DNA of 64,000 nt from Alphaproteobacteria bacterium (GCA_009694135.1 SHVS01000002.1:1-64000), one strand, 5' to 3'. Numbered from the stretch's first letter, positions 27,486 through 36,960 are shown. Made by a program: numbers and translations. The notes: generated by a model not told the origin, from the letters alone.

Positions 27486-28507
27486 GGCTCATCGCCTGGG
27501 TTGCCTTCGCGCTCGGTGCGGCGCTTCTGGCCGTGATTATCGCCGCCACGGATCTCGGCCGCTTGTGGCAGGCGCTCGGCCTGGTCGGCTGGGGCGTGCT
27601 GCTGATCGTCGCCGCGCGGCTGGTGGTGCATGTCATCGACGCGCTGAGCTGGCATGTGCTGCTCGAACCCTCGACCCGCCCCGTTTTCGGTCGGCTTGTT
27701 TGGATGTGGGTCGTGGGCGACGCGATCAACGCACTGCTGCCGGTCGCCCAGGTCGGCGGCGAGCTGGCCCGCGCCCGCCTACTGACCCGCGCCGGAGTCG
27801 CCGGGCCGGTCGCGGCCGCGAGCCTGGTGGTCGGGATTACGCTTTCCGTGCTCACGTTGATCCTGTTCGCCGGTCTGGGCGCTATTCTGCTCCTTGGCAG
27901 CACGGGCAAGCAGGGCGCAATGACCGCGCTTGGCGTCGTCTTCGGCATGACGGCCCTCGGCGGGCTTTTGGCCGGCTTCTACCTGGCGCAGCGGCGCGGG
28001 TTGTTCCTTAAGCTGGCGCAGATGGTGAAGCGCATCGCCGGCGGGCGCGAATGGCTGGCGCTCGCAGGTGGCGGCGCGGCGCTCGACTCGGCCGTGAACG
28101 CCCTCTACCGCCGGCCGCGCGCCGTGCTGCATTGCGGCGTTTGGCGCTTCGTCGGCTGGGTGGCCGGCGCGCTTGAAATCTGGGTCGCGCTCGGCCTGCT
28201 GGGGCAGACTCCGCTGGTGACCGACGCGCTGGTGATCGAAAGCCTCGGCCAAGCCGTCAAGAGCTTCGGCTTCGCCATTCCCGGCTCGCTCGGCGTGCAA
28301 GAAGGTGGCATTTTGCTCATGGGCACCGCGGTCGGCTTGACCGCCGAGGTCGCGATAGCCATTGCCCTGTTGCGCCGCCTGCGCGACGTCATTCTCGGCG
28401 TCCCGGTTCTTATGCTATGGCAATGGCAAGAAGCTGCCCGGCTTGCCCGCGCGCGGCGTGGTGGAGTGACGATACCGGCGGGTGACAAGAGCGGCCCCAG
28501 CCTGTAG
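27482..28507 (+). CDS. hpnL: HpnL-like integral membrane protein
   Basis: This 341-residue protein with about eight hydrophobic segments is of the lysylphosphatidylglycerol synthase TM-region (flippase-like) superfamily. Conserved polar patches include VAQVGGELARARLL and the C-terminal GSLGVQEGGILLMGTAVGL, as in HpnL. The biochemical role is unproven; a lipid flippase function is inferred from the superfamily. Its ATG overlaps the hpnA stop (ATGA), placing it in the hpnN-to-hpnH operon. Confidence 0.82.
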   Translation: MRLIAWVAFALGAALLAVIIAATDLGRLWQALGLVGWGVLLIVAARLVVHVIDALSWHVLLEPSTRPVFGRLVWMWVVGDAINALLPVAQVGGELARARLLTRAGVAGPVAAASLVVGITLSVLTLILFAGLGAILLLGSTGKQGAMTALGVVFGMTALGGLLAGFYLAQRRGLFLKLAQMVKRIAGGREWLALAGGGAALDSAVNALYRRPRAVLHCGVWRFVGWVAGALEIWVALGLLGQTPLVTDALVIESLGQAVKSFGFAIPGSLGVQEGGILLMGTAVGLTAEVAIAIALLRRLRDVILGVPVLMLWQWQEAARLARARRGGVTIPAGDKSGPSL

Positions 28508-28551
28508 GGTGCGCAACTCGGCGAACTCGCCGCCATTAACCCTGTGAGATC

Positions 28552-29526
28552 ATGCCAGCAACTTCCCTGCCCCCGCTCAAAGTTCTGCTCGCCACGCCGC
28601 GCGGCTTCTGCGCCGGCGTCGAGCGTGCGATCGAGATTGTCGAGCGTGCCTTGGCCAAGCATGGTGCGCCGGTCTATGTGCGCCATGAAATCGTGCATAA
28701 TAAGCGCGTGGTCGAGGATTTGCGCGCCAAAGGCGCTCGCTTCGTCGAGGAAGTCAGCGAAATCCCGGCCGGCGCCGTGGCGATTTTCAGCGCCCATGGC
28801 GTCGCCGAAAAGGTCGAGCGCGACGCCGCGGCCCGCCGGCTGGACGTGATCGACGCTACCTGCCCATTGGTCAGCAAGGTGCACAACCAGGGCAAGCGCT
28901 ATGCCTCCAGAGGCTATGACGTGGTGCTAATCGGCCATGCCGGCCACCCGGAGGTCGAGGGCACCATGGGCCAGATCCCTGGCCGCGTGCATCTGGTTAC
29001 CTGCGTCGCCGATGTCGCGGCGGTCACGCCCACCGATCCGAGCCATATTTCCTATGTCACCCAGACCACGCTCAGCGTGGACGACACGCGCGAGATCATC
29101 GGCGCGCTCGAGGCGCGTTTCCCCGAAATCGTCGGGCCAGATTTGCGCGACATCTGCTACGCGACCCAAAATCGCCAAACCGCCGCGCGGCAGTTGGCGG
29201 CCGCGGTCGACGTAGTGCTGGTCGTCGGCGCACGCAACAGCTCCAACTCCAACCGCCTGCGCGAGATCGCGGCTTCGACCAACGTGCCCGCCTATCTGGT
29301 CGAGGATGCGACCGCGCTTGACCTCGCCTGGCTCAAGGGCGCGAAAGCCGTCGGCATCACCGCCGGCGCATCGGCGCCGGAAGAACTCGTGCGCGAGCTG
29401 GTCGAGCGGCTCGGCGAGCATTTCCGGGTCAGCGTCGTGCCGCAGGACGGCGTGGTCGAAAGCATCCGCTTCCGCCTGCCGCGTGAACTCGCCGAACCGC
29501 TCGAAGCGCAAGGCCATCAGGCTTAA
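28552..29526 (+). CDS. ispH: 4-hydroxy-3-methylbut-2-enyl diphosphate reductase
   Basis: The 324-residue iron-sulfur enzyme makes IPP and DMAPP in the last step of the MEP pathway. The three cluster cysteines are visible as C20 (RGFCAGV), C104 (DATCPLV) and C202 (DICYATQ). The active-site segments [10 protein letters not shown] and SYVTQTT are present. Within a hopanoid cluster it supplies the C5 units for squalene. It follows hpnL by 44 bases and precedes hpnH by 30. Confidence 0.95.
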   Translation: MPATSLPPLKVLLATPRGFCAGVERAIEIVERALAKHGAPVYVRHEIVHNKRVVEDLRAKGARFVEEVSEIPAGAVAIFSAHGVAEKVERDAAARRLDVIDATCPLVSKVHNQGKRYASRGYDVVLIGHAGHPEVEGTMGQIPGRVHLVTCVADVAAVTPTDPSHISYVTQTTLSVDDTREIIGALEARFPEIVGPDLRDICYATQNRQTAARQLAAAVDVVLVVGARNSSNSNRLREIAASTNVPAYLVEDATALDLAWLKGAKAVGITAGASAPEELVRELVERLGEHFRVSVVPQDGVVESIRFRLPRELAEPLEAQGHQA

Positions 29527-29556
29527 CGTCAGTCGTTTTCACTGAAGGAATTGGGA

Positions 29557-30723
29557 ATGGGCGTTCCATTGCGCCAGGCGATCAGCGTCGGCGCCTATAT
29601 CTTGAAACAGCGCATCCTCGGGCGGAAGCAGTACCCGTTGGTGCTGATGCTCGAGCCCCTGTTCCGCTGTAATCTGGCCTGCCCCGGCTGCGGCAAGATC
29701 GATTATCCCGACGAGATCCTGGATCGCCGGCTGTCGGTCGCCGAGTGCATCGCCGCGGTCGAGGAGTGCGGCGCGCCGGTGGTGTCCATCCCCGGCGGCG
29801 AGCCGCTGATCCACAAGGAAATCGACCAGATCGTCGCGGCGCTCGTGGCCCGCAAGCGGTTCGTCTATCTGTGCACCAACGCATTGCTGCTGGAAAAGAA
29901 GCTGCCGCTGTTCACGCCGAGCCCGTATCTCACCTTCAGCGTGCATCTCGACGGGCTGGAAGAGGAGCACGACCGCGCCGTCGCCCAGCGGGGCACCTTC
30001 AAGCGCGCGGTGGCCGCGATCCGCGCCGCGCGCGCGCGCGGCTTCCGCGTCAGCGTCAATTCGACCTGGTTCAATAATGCCGCACCCGACCGCGTTGCCG
30101 CGTTCCTCGATTTCGTGTGCAACGAGCTCGACGTCGAGGGTGTGACGCTTTCGCCCGGCTATGCCTATGAGCGCGCGTCCGATCAGGAGCATTTCCTCAC
30201 CCGCGAGCGCACCAAGCAACTGTTCCGCTCCGTGTTCAGCCTGGGCAAGGGCAAGGCTTGGCGCTTCTCGCAATCGAGCCTGTTCCTCGATTTCCTGGCG
30301 GGCAACCAGAACTACAAATGCACGCCGTGGTCGAACCCGACGCGCAATGTCTTTGGCTGGCAGCGCCCGTGCTATCTCTTGAATGAGGGCACCGCGCCGA
30401 GCTTTGGCGCGCTGATGAAGGAAACCGCCTGGGAGCGCTACGGCACCGGCAACTACGAGAAATGCGCCAATTGCATGGTGCATTGCGGCTATGAGGGCAC
30501 GGCGGTCGAGGACACGGTCAGTAGCCCGTGGAAGGCGCTCATGGTCACGCTCAAGGGCTTCAGGACCAAAGGCCCGATGGCGCCCGAGATCGCGCTCGAC
30601 CGGCAGCGGCCGGCCGATTTCGTGTTCGAGAAAATCGTCTCGGAGGCGATCCAGCACGCCCCGATGAAGCCGCTAAAGCGGGGCCAGAAGGTCGCCGCCG
30701 ACGAGACGCGCGAAACGGCGTAG
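29557..30723 (+). CDS. hpnH: Hopanoid radical SAM protein (adenosylhopane synthase)
   Basis: This 388-residue radical SAM enzyme has the CxxxCxxC cluster motif at C38, C42 and C45 (CNLACPGC). Further cysteines lie in a C-terminal CANCMVHCGYEG segment characteristic of HpnH. HpnH attaches 5'-deoxyadenosine to diploptene, the first step toward C35 hopanoids. GAAGGAA just upstream supports the ATG at 29557 over a TTG two codons earlier. The 3' end overlaps convergent hpnG by 51 bases. Confidence 0.95.
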   Translation: MGVPLRQAISVGAYILKQRILGRKQYPLVLMLEPLFRCNLACPGCGKIDYPDEILDRRLSVAECIAAVEECGAPVVSIPGGEPLIHKEIDQIVAALVARKRFVYLCTNALLLEKKLPLFTPSPYLTFSVHLDGLEEEHDRAVAQRGTFKRAVAAIRAARARGFRVSVNSTWFNNAAPDRVAAFLDFVCNELDVEGVTLSPGYAYERASDQEHFLTRERTKQLFRSVFSLGKGKAWRFSQSSLFLDFLAGNQNYKCTPWSNPTRNVFGWQRPCYLLNEGTAPSFGALMKETAWERYGTGNYEKCANCMVHCGYEGTAVEDTVSSPWKALMVTLKGFRTKGPMAPEIALDRQRPADFVFEKIVSEAIQHAPMKPLKRGQKVAADETRETA

Positions 30724-31350
30724 CGCCGAAAGCGCGCGCCGCGTATCGCGCGCCAGCCGCCATAGCGCAAGCGCATCGCCCGGCGCGGCGATGAGCGCGC
30801 CGGCGGCGCGGAATGGCCGTATGCGTCCTTCGGCATAGCCGACCAAGGCCGCGCGCGGCAGATCGGCCGTCGCGCTATCGGCGATCGCGCGCAAGACGAG
30901 GAACGGCAGCCCGGCCGCCACCGCCACCTCGGCCAGCACATGGCTTTCCATATCGACCGCGACCTCGCCGCTGGCAGCGAACTGCGCCTGCTTTGCGGCG
31001 GCGCTCGCCAGCAGCGCATCGCTGCCGATAAGTACGCCCGCTTCGGCGGGCTCGGTCAGGCGCGCAGTCAACCGTGCGATCCAAGCAACATCTGCGGCAT
31101 AATCGGCGCCGGACGATGCTCTGATGCGGCGCGGCAGCAGCAGCCGACCCGCCGGCAAGGCCGGATCGAGCGCGCCGGCGATGCCGAAGCTCGCCAATGA
31201 CGTCGCGCCAGCATCCACCAACCGGCGCGCGCCGGCGCGGGCTGCAGCCGGATCGGCATGAGCGATTTCGACCATTACGCGTCCGCCGGATGGGGCGCCG
31301 AGGATGTGGGCCTCGGCCCTTAGTCCGACCAGAACGCCCAGCTTGCTCAA
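30673..31350 (-). CDS. hpnG: Hopanoid-associated nucleoside phosphorylase
   Basis: This 225-residue protein of the purine-nucleoside/MTA phosphorylase fold includes FGIAGALDP, VAVDMESHVLAEVA (the substrate-binding Glu region) and VLRAIADSA. HpnG removes adenine from adenosylhopane to give ribosylhopane after HpnH acts. It is the last gene of the phyH-like/hpnB-hpnC-hpnD-shc-hpnG operon, 10 bases after shc, and overlaps hpnH at the 3' ends. Confidence 0.9.
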   Translation of the reverse strand: MSKLGVLVGLRAEAHILGAPSGGRVMVEIAHADPAAARAGARRLVDAGATSLASFGIAGALDPALPAGRLLLPRRIRASSGADYAADVAWIARLTARLTEPAEAGVLIGSDALLASAAAKQAQFAASGEVAVDMESHVLAEVAVAAGLPFLVLRAIADSATADLPRAALVGYAEGRIRPFRAAGALIAAPGDALALWRLARDTRRALSALRRFARLVGGDLLAPL

Positions 31351-31360
31351 AGCGCGCGGT

Positions 31361-33340
31361 TCACAATCCGTAGGGGGTGTGGCGCGCGTCGGCCTGAGTC
31401 AGGCGGCGATAACGGGCCAGCGCCCAGAGCGGGAAATAGGCGCTGTAACCGTGATATTTGAGATAGAACACGCGCGGAAAGCCCGTGCCGCTCCACCAAC
31501 GCTCGTACCAGCGCACGCCGCTGCGCGGTGCACGGCGCAAGAAGTCGATGCCACGTGAGACGGACTCGTCCGCGACCTCGCCCGCCGCCATGAGGCCGAG
31601 CAATGCCCAGGCGGTCTGCGACGGCGTCGAGCCCTTGGCCGCGTTGCGCCGCTCGGGGGCGTAGCTCGAACAATCCTCGCCCCAACCACCGTCGCTGCGC
31701 TGCTGCGCCTTGAGCCAGGCAACCGCGCGCCGCATGGGCGGCGCGGCGTGATCCTCGCCGGCGGCATTGAGCGCCGCGAGCACGGACCAAGTGCCGTAAA
31801 TGTAATTCACGCCCCAGCGCCCGAACCATGAGCCGTCTCTTTCCTGCGCACGCTTGAGGAAAGCAACGCCGCGCGCGATCACCGGATGCTCGCGCGGATA
31901 ACCGATCTGGGCGAGAAAGCCGATGCAGCGGGCGGTCACGTCGGCGGTCGGCGGATCGAGCAGGGCGCCGTGATCGGCGAACGGAATCGCGTTCAGATAG
32001 CCATGCGTATTGTCGGCGTCGAAGGAGCCCCAACCGCCATTGCGACTCTGCATGCCGACGATCCAGCGGGCGGTGCGTTCCAGCGCCGACCGATAGCGCA
32101 CCGGATCAGCGCGATGCAACGCAAGCCCGACGGCGGCGCTGTCGTCCACATCGGGATAGAAATCATTGACGTATTGGAACGCCCAACCGCCCGGCGCAAG
32201 CTTCGGGCGGCGCGACGACCAATCGCCACGGCGCTCGCGCACCTCGCGCTTGAGCAGCCAGTCGGCCGCCGCGCGCATCGCAGGGCCGCTGCCCGGCTCA
32301 CCCGCTTCCATCAGCGCATGCATGGCCAGCGCCGTGTCCCATACCGGCGACAGGCAGGGCTGGCAGAAGGCCTGATCGGCATCGTCGATCACCAGCTTAT
32401 CGATCGCCGCGCGCGCTGTGATAAACTGCGGATCGCTCGCCGGCACGCCTGCCGCATGCATGGCCATGAGCGCATTGGCCATGGCCGGGAAGATTCCACC
32501 GAGGCCATCCTCGCCATTCAGCCGCTCGGTTATAAAGGCATCGGCGGCGGCGATCGCCCGCTTGCGCAGACTGACGGGTATGGAAGGCTCGATCCGCCGC
32601 AACAAGCGGTCGAGCGCTACGAAAGCCTGGCCGAGCCAGTCGCGGGTCGGATTGCGGATGTAATCCCGGACCTCTTCCGGCGGCACCAGGAACAGCTCGC
32701 GAATATCGACATTGCGCGGGTTCTTGGCGCGCGGCTTGAACGCCGCCAGCTTGATCAGCGGCACGATCACCGTGCGCGACCAATAGGACACCTTCGACAG
32801 GTGGAACGGGAACCAGCGCGGCAGCAGCATCAACTCGACCGGCATCACCGGCACCGCGTGCCACGGCGCCTGCCCAAACAGAGCAAGCGTAAAGCGGGTG
32901 AACACATTCGCCCGCGCGGCGCCGCCGAGGCCAAGGATCAGGTCGCGCGCCCGGCGCATATGCGGCGCGGCCGGATCGTCGCCGGCGAGCTTGAGCGCCA
33001 GATAGGCCTTCACGCTGGCCGACAAATCGCTGTCGCCATCGGCATAGAGCGACCAGCCGCCCTGCGCGTTCTGCCCGGCGCGCAAGGTGCGCGCCATGCG
33101 CCGTTCGCGCTCCGGCTTGATCTCGCCAAGGAAATGCTGCAGCAGCACATATTCGGACGTAATAGTCGCATCGGCCTCAAGCACGAACTGCCAATGACCG
33201 TCCGCCCGTTGCGCGGCGACCAGCGCGCGCCGCGCACCGTAAAGCGGATCGACCAGCCGCTCGATCCCGCCAAGCGGATGCGTAACCGCCGCGACCGCGA
33301 CGCCGCCTTGCAACATGGCTGGGCGAATACTGTCCGTCAT
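31361..33340 (-). CDS. shc: Squalene-hopene cyclase
   Basis: This 659-residue class II triterpene cyclase converts squalene to hopene at the membrane surface. The catalytic acid motif is DVDD in FYPDVDDSAAV, near residue 397. Several QW repeats (for example GGWSLY, GGWAF, GGWGSFD, DGSWFGRWGVNY, DGGWGED) line the alpha/alpha barrels. The ATG at 33340 (MTDSIRP) is preferred; an in-frame ATG nine codons upstream is possible. It lies between hpnD and hpnG, with only 88 bases to hpnD and no hpnE in between. Confidence 0.95.
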   Translation of the reverse strand: MTDSIRPAMLQGGVAVAAVTHPLGGIERLVDPLYGARRALVAAQRADGHWQFVLEADATITSEYVLLQHFLGEIKPERERRMARTLRAGQNAQGGWSLYADGDSDLSASVKAYLALKLAGDDPAAPHMRRARDLILGLGGAARANVFTRFTLALFGQAPWHAVPVMPVELMLLPRWFPFHLSKVSYWSRTVIVPLIKLAAFKPRAKNPRNVDIRELFLVPPEEVRDYIRNPTRDWLGQAFVALDRLLRRIEPSIPVSLRKRAIAAADAFITERLNGEDGLGGIFPAMANALMAMHAAGVPASDPQFITARAAIDKLVIDDADQAFCQPCLSPVWDTALAMHALMEAGEPGSGPAMRAAADWLLKREVRERRGDWSSRRPKLAPGGWAFQYVNDFYPDVDDSAAVGLALHRADPVRYRSALERTARWIVGMQSRNGGWGSFDADNTHGYLNAIPFADHGALLDPPTADVTARCIGFLAQIGYPREHPVIARGVAFLKRAQERDGSWFGRWGVNYIYGTWSVLAALNAAGEDHAAPPMRRAVAWLKAQQRSDGGWGEDCSSYAPERRNAAKGSTPSQTAWALLGLMAAGEVADESVSRGIDFLRRAPRSGVRWYERWWSGTGFPRVFYLKYHGYSAYFPLWALARYRRLTQADARHTPYGL

Positions 33341-33428
33341 AGCCCCACTGTCCTTCGCGGCGCCCATTCTTGCCGCGGATGGCCGACGCTAGCGAAGGCG
33401 CGCGCGGTCCGCAAATTCCTCGCGCCCA

Positions 33429-34265
33429 CTACAGAAAACCGTAGCGCAGGACGATCCAGATCTTAACCAATTTCGGTACCGAGACGCGCCGCTTGGGATC
33501 ACGAAATCCGGAGCGCAACAAGCGATCGAGCAGCGTCCTATACATCTGCATCATCAGGACGCAGGGCCGGTACACGGTCCGGTCGGCGCCTGCAAGCAGC
33601 CGCTCGACCTCGCCATAGTCGCGCAGGGCTTCCTCGGCCAGCGCCTGACAGACCTTGGGCAAGGACGGGTCGGCCAGCATCGCCATCGTCTCCCGCACAG
33701 CGACACCATGCGCCGCCAGCAGCTCGCGCGGCAGATAGAGCCGGCCGCCGCGCGCGTCTTCCATCAAGTCGCGCAATATATTGGTCACTTGCAAGGCGCG
33801 GCCGAGGGTGAGCGCGATCCGATCCGCCGTGGCATCCTGGGCGCCGAAGATGCGGATCGACAGCATGCCGACCGCGCCGGCGACGCGCCGGCAATAAAGA
33901 TCGAATGTGGCCCGGTCGGGCGCGCGAATATCGCCCTCGGCATCCATTTCCATGCCGTCGATCACCGCCTCGAACTCAGCGCGCGGCAGGGCGTAATCGC
34001 GCACAGGCGCGAGCAGCGCGACGGCGACTGGATGCAGTGGATTGCCGGCATAGAGTCGCCCGATCTCCGCCCGCCATTCGGCGAGCGCGATCAGTCGCTC
34101 CGGGCGCGGCGCCACGCTGTCGGCGATGTCATCGACGACGCGGCAGAAGGCATAGAGCGCGTACATCGCCTCGCGGCGCGCCTTGGGCAGCACGCGCATG
34201 CCCCAGAGAAATGATGAACGCGCGCCAAGCGTGACCGCGCGCACACTGGCGACGCCGTTGCTCAT
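33429..34265 (-). CDS. hpnD: Presqualene diphosphate synthase
   Basis: This 278-residue trans-isoprenyl diphosphate synthase of the squalene/phytoene synthase family has a first aspartate motif in VVDDIAD and a second in ILRDLMEDARGGRLYLP. HpnD condenses two farnesyl diphosphates to presqualene diphosphate. The start overlaps the hpnC stop by 4 bases (ATGA). HpnC and HpnE normally complete squalene formation; HpnE is not encoded nearby. Confidence 0.93.
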   Translation of the reverse strand: MSNGVASVRAVTLGARSSFLWGMRVLPKARREAMYALYAFCRVVDDIADSVAPRPERLIALAEWRAEIGRLYAGNPLHPVAVALLAPVRDYALPRAEFEAVIDGMEMDAEGDIRAPDRATFDLYCRRVAGAVGMLSIRIFGAQDATADRIALTLGRALQVTNILRDLMEDARGGRLYLPRELLAAHGVAVRETMAMLADPSLPKVCQALAEEALRDYGEVERLLAGADRTVYRPCVLMMQMYRTLLDRLLRSGFRDPKRRVSVPKLVKIWIVLRYGFL

Positions 34266-35110
34266 GCCACGATCGGCTTTCTGAGCAAGGCGTAGCCGGC
34301 GCCAATCAGCGCCTGCGTAAGGAACGAAACGCGTGGCGGCGCCACCCGCTCGGCCAGCGGATCGCGCTCCCGCAAACGTCGCGCCAGACGCTGCGCCAAA
34401 CGCAGGATCGCGCCCGCTTCCATCGCCAGGCGCCGGTCGGCCAGATGCAGCGGCAAATCGACCGCGCGCAGCAACAGCCGGTTGGTTTCCGCTAGGCAGC
34501 GGTCGATCACCCGCCGCAGCGGGGGCGGCGAGCCTTTGCCGGCGAGCGTCTCGACCCCGATGCCTTCCTCCGCCAGCCAAGCGAGCGGCAAATAGACCCG
34601 GTCGAGCTGCATATAATCGTCCTGCAGATCCTGCAGGTGGTTGAGCACCTGCAAGGCGCTGCACAGCGCGTCCGATGCCGGCCACAAGCCGCGCGGCTCG
34701 CCATGCAGGTCGAGCAGGAAACGGCCGACCGGATTGGCCGACAGCTCGCAATAGGCCATCAGTTCGGACCAATCGGCGTAGCGGGTCTTGGTTGCGTCCT
34801 GGGTAAATGCGGCGAGCAAATCGAGCCCGTGGCGCAACGGCACATCGGTCCTGGCCAGGGCCGCGCGCAGCGCCATCGGCTTGGCGAGAGCCGGATCATC
34901 GTCACGCCCCTCGAGCGCGGCGGCGAAGCGCGCCAGACGCGCGACCTTATCCGCAGGTGCCAGCTCCGAACTGTCGGCAATATCGTCGGCGGCGCGGGCG
35001 AAGGCGTAATAAGCCATGACCTGTGGCCGCAATCTCCGCGCGATCAAGAACGAACCGACCGGGAAGTTCTCGTCGCGCGCGCCTTTGCCGCTTGGCGCCT
35101 CGACGCTCAT
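34262..35110 (-). CDS. hpnC: Hydroxysqualene synthase
   Basis: This 282-residue squalene synthase-like protein has the aspartate motifs AADDIADSS and LQDLQDDYMQLDRVYLP. In the three-enzyme bacterial route HpnC converts presqualene diphosphate to hydroxysqualene. The family N-terminal phrase ENFPVGSFLI is typical of HpnC. It overlaps hpnB (upstream) and hpnD (downstream) by 4 bases each, so translation is tightly coupled. Confidence 0.93.
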   Translation of the reverse strand: MSVEAPSGKGARDENFPVGSFLIARRLRPQVMAYYAFARAADDIADSSELAPADKVARLARFAAALEGRDDDPALAKPMALRAALARTDVPLRHGLDLLAAFTQDATKTRYADWSELMAYCELSANPVGRFLLDLHGEPRGLWPASDALCSALQVLNHLQDLQDDYMQLDRVYLPLAWLAEEGIGVETLAGKGSPPPLRRVIDRCLAETNRLLLRAVDLPLHLADRRLAMEAGAILRLAQRLARRLRERDPLAERVAPPRVSFLTQALIGAGYALLRKPIVA

Positions 35111-36267
35111 TCGCGGTCCCCGCCCGCCCTAACGACGCGGCCCTTCCAGGCGCCGCCGCGGCCAAGCCAATGCTGTCGCGCCGAATCCGCCGTCATCAGC
35201 GCATAAAGCACTCCCGCAAGCGGCAGCGCCACCGCCAGCCAGAGCGGCTGGCGATAGTAGCCCAGCATCGGCACGAAACTCAGCGCCAGCAGTGCCCAAG
35301 CGGCGAGGCCCAACCCGGTTGCCACCACGTCACCGTGCAGCGGATAAAACACCACCAGCGCCGGCGCCGCGAGATAGACCAGCGCCAACCCGAAGAGGGT
35401 CAGCACGAGAAGCAGCGGCGAACTGCGGAGTTGCGTATAGGCCGTGCGCGCGACCATGCCCCATACCGGCGCGACCCCGCCGTAGGGGCGCAGGCTCGCG
35501 GAGTCTTGCGAAAGTCCGAGCCACAACCGGCAGCCGCGCGCCTTGAGCACGCCGGCAAGCGCGCAATCGTCGATCAGCGCGCCGCGTATGGAGTCGAGCC
35601 CGCCGGCAGCGAGCAGCTCTTGGCGCCGCACCAGCATCGACCCGCCGGCGGCGGCGGCGGTCGCACGCGCCGGATCCGCCACCCAGGCAAAAGGGTAGAG
35701 CTGCTGAAAGAAGTAGACAAAGGCCGGGATCAGCAGCCGCTCAATCCCGCCGCGGCAGGAGAGCATCACCATCACCGACACCAGATCGCGCCGCTCGGCT
35801 TCGGCCTTGGCGACCAGCGCGCGCAGCATGCCGGGGGCATGAGCGATGTCGGCATCGGTGAACCAAACGAATTCGGGCGAGCCGGCCTCGGCCGCTTTCA
35901 GTCCCTGCGCCATCGCCCACACCTTGCCGACCCAGCCCGGTGGGCGCGCCGGTACAGAAATTACCTGCAGCCGCGATGCGTTCGTTCCAGCGGCATGTAG
36001 CGCCACCGCCCCCGTGCCGTCGGTGCCGTGGTCATCGGCCAGCACCACGCTGAATCGCCCCGGATAGTCCTGGCTGAAAAGCGAGCCGATGCTGCGCCCG
36101 ACAAGCGCCGCCTCATCACGCGCGGGCACAATGGCGACCACCACGGGCCAGTTGCCGCGGCCGTTACCTCCCACGAAATCCAAGCGCTCGCGCGCCCGCC
36201 AAAAGCCGCCGCGACCAAGCAAAAGAAAGCTCCAGGTGAGCAGGGCAAGCGCACCGAGAGCGGTCAC
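35107..36267 (-). CDS. hpnB: Hopene-associated glycosyltransferase
   Basis: The 386-residue GT2 enzyme has an N-terminal anchor helix and a GT-A domain: VVAIVPARDEAALV, VVLADDHGTDGT, then the metal-binding DAD in VWFTDADIAHAPG and a downstream acidic IDDCALAGV. A C-terminal cluster of hydrophobic helices follows. HpnB family members sit in hopanoid clusters and may glycosylate a hopanoid or related lipid; the reaction is not established. It starts 21 bases after the PhyH-like remnant. Confidence 0.88.
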   Translation of the reverse strand: MTALGALALLTWSFLLLGRGGFWRARERLDFVGGNGRGNWPVVVAIVPARDEAALVGRSIGSLFSQDYPGRFSVVLADDHGTDGTGAVALHAAGTNASRLQVISVPARPPGWVGKVWAMAQGLKAAEAGSPEFVWFTDADIAHAPGMLRALVAKAEAERRDLVSVMVMLSCRGGIERLLIPAFVYFFQQLYPFAWVADPARATAAAAGGSMLVRRQELLAAGGLDSIRGALIDDCALAGVLKARGCRLWLGLSQDSASLRPYGGVAPVWGMVARTAYTQLRSSPLLLVLTLFGLALVYLAAPALVVFYPLHGDVVATGLGLAAWALLALSFVPMLGYYRQPLWLAVALPLAGVLYALMTADSARQHWLGRGGAWKGRVVRAGGDRE

Positions 36268-36288
36268 GAGCGGTCCACGCGAATGGGC

Positions 36289-36828
36289 TCAGACCTTATA
36301 GGCATAGGACTTACCCGGCTCGCGCTCGCAATCGGGCGGAAAGCTCTTCCTTTTGTCGGCGAAGTATCGCTCCCGCTGGTCGCCGGCGCTCTTCCGATTA
36401 TAAGTTATGTATAATAAGCGCCGTGGCCGATCGATAAGATTGGGCGCCGAGCAGTGCGGGACGATGGAATCAAATAAGATTACATCGCCCGGCGCGGTGG
36501 GAAACGGGGCAAATTCAACGCCTTGCAACTCGGCATCGCTCAAGGATTGCCACAAAGGTCCCAACAAACCTCGGCGATGATGACCCGCCGCCAGTTCGAG
36601 GCGCCCATTATCGACCGTCGCCGGGTCGAGCGCGACCAGCGCCGTGAGGCTATCCTCGTAGTATTTCATTTGCCGCCCCGGCACGTCCGGCATCGCTGCG
36701 AGCGCCACGGTCCAGGCCAGCACATGGTCCAACACCGGATTGGCCAGTAATCTTGGGATCACCAAGTAGCCGTCGCGGTCGAACTGCGCGCGCTGATCAA
36801 GGGTAAGCACAGCCAGCTTAGACATCAC
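36289..36828 (-). pseudogene. Phytanoyl-CoA dioxygenase (PhyH) family remnant, internally deleted
   Basis: Both ends are well preserved: RAQFDRDGYLVIPRLL and the closing YFADKRKSFPPDCEREPGKSY. But QMKYYEDSLT runs directly into ALVALDPATVDNG. Family members of this type are about 280 residues long and carry the iron-binding HxD (as in HQDQQ) in the missing stretch. Here only the distal His (VPHCSAPN) and the 2-oxoglutarate-binding Arg region remain in 179 residues. It looks like an in-frame deletion of roughly 100 residues leaving an inactive protein. It is the first gene of the minus-strand hopanoid operon. Confidence 0.7.
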
Positions 36829-36928
36829 GGTCTCTGAGCATGCAATTAAAGCGGGGCCAATACGCCCCGTCCGGTCCGGCTGCCTCTAACGCTTTACCGA
36901 CCTTTAGCGCAAGTCGGGCAGTATCTTC

Positions 36929-36960
36929 TTGGTAACCAAGGCGCACATTCTTACTATAAT
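36929..36960 (+). promoter_or_regulatory. Candidate promoter region upstream of slt
   Basis: A perfect TATAAT (36955-36960), rare in this GC-rich DNA, lies 83 bases before the slt GTG. TTGGTA (36929-36934) sits 20 bases upstream of it inside the palindrome CTTGGTAACCAAG (36928-36940), a possible operator. The spacing is longer than ideal. Confidence 0.35.

Noticed and set aside
31886..33466. Plus-strand open frame of about 520 codons opposite shc
   Set aside because: Antisense shadow of squalene-hopene cyclase; composition is typical of reverse-complemented GC-rich coding sequence.
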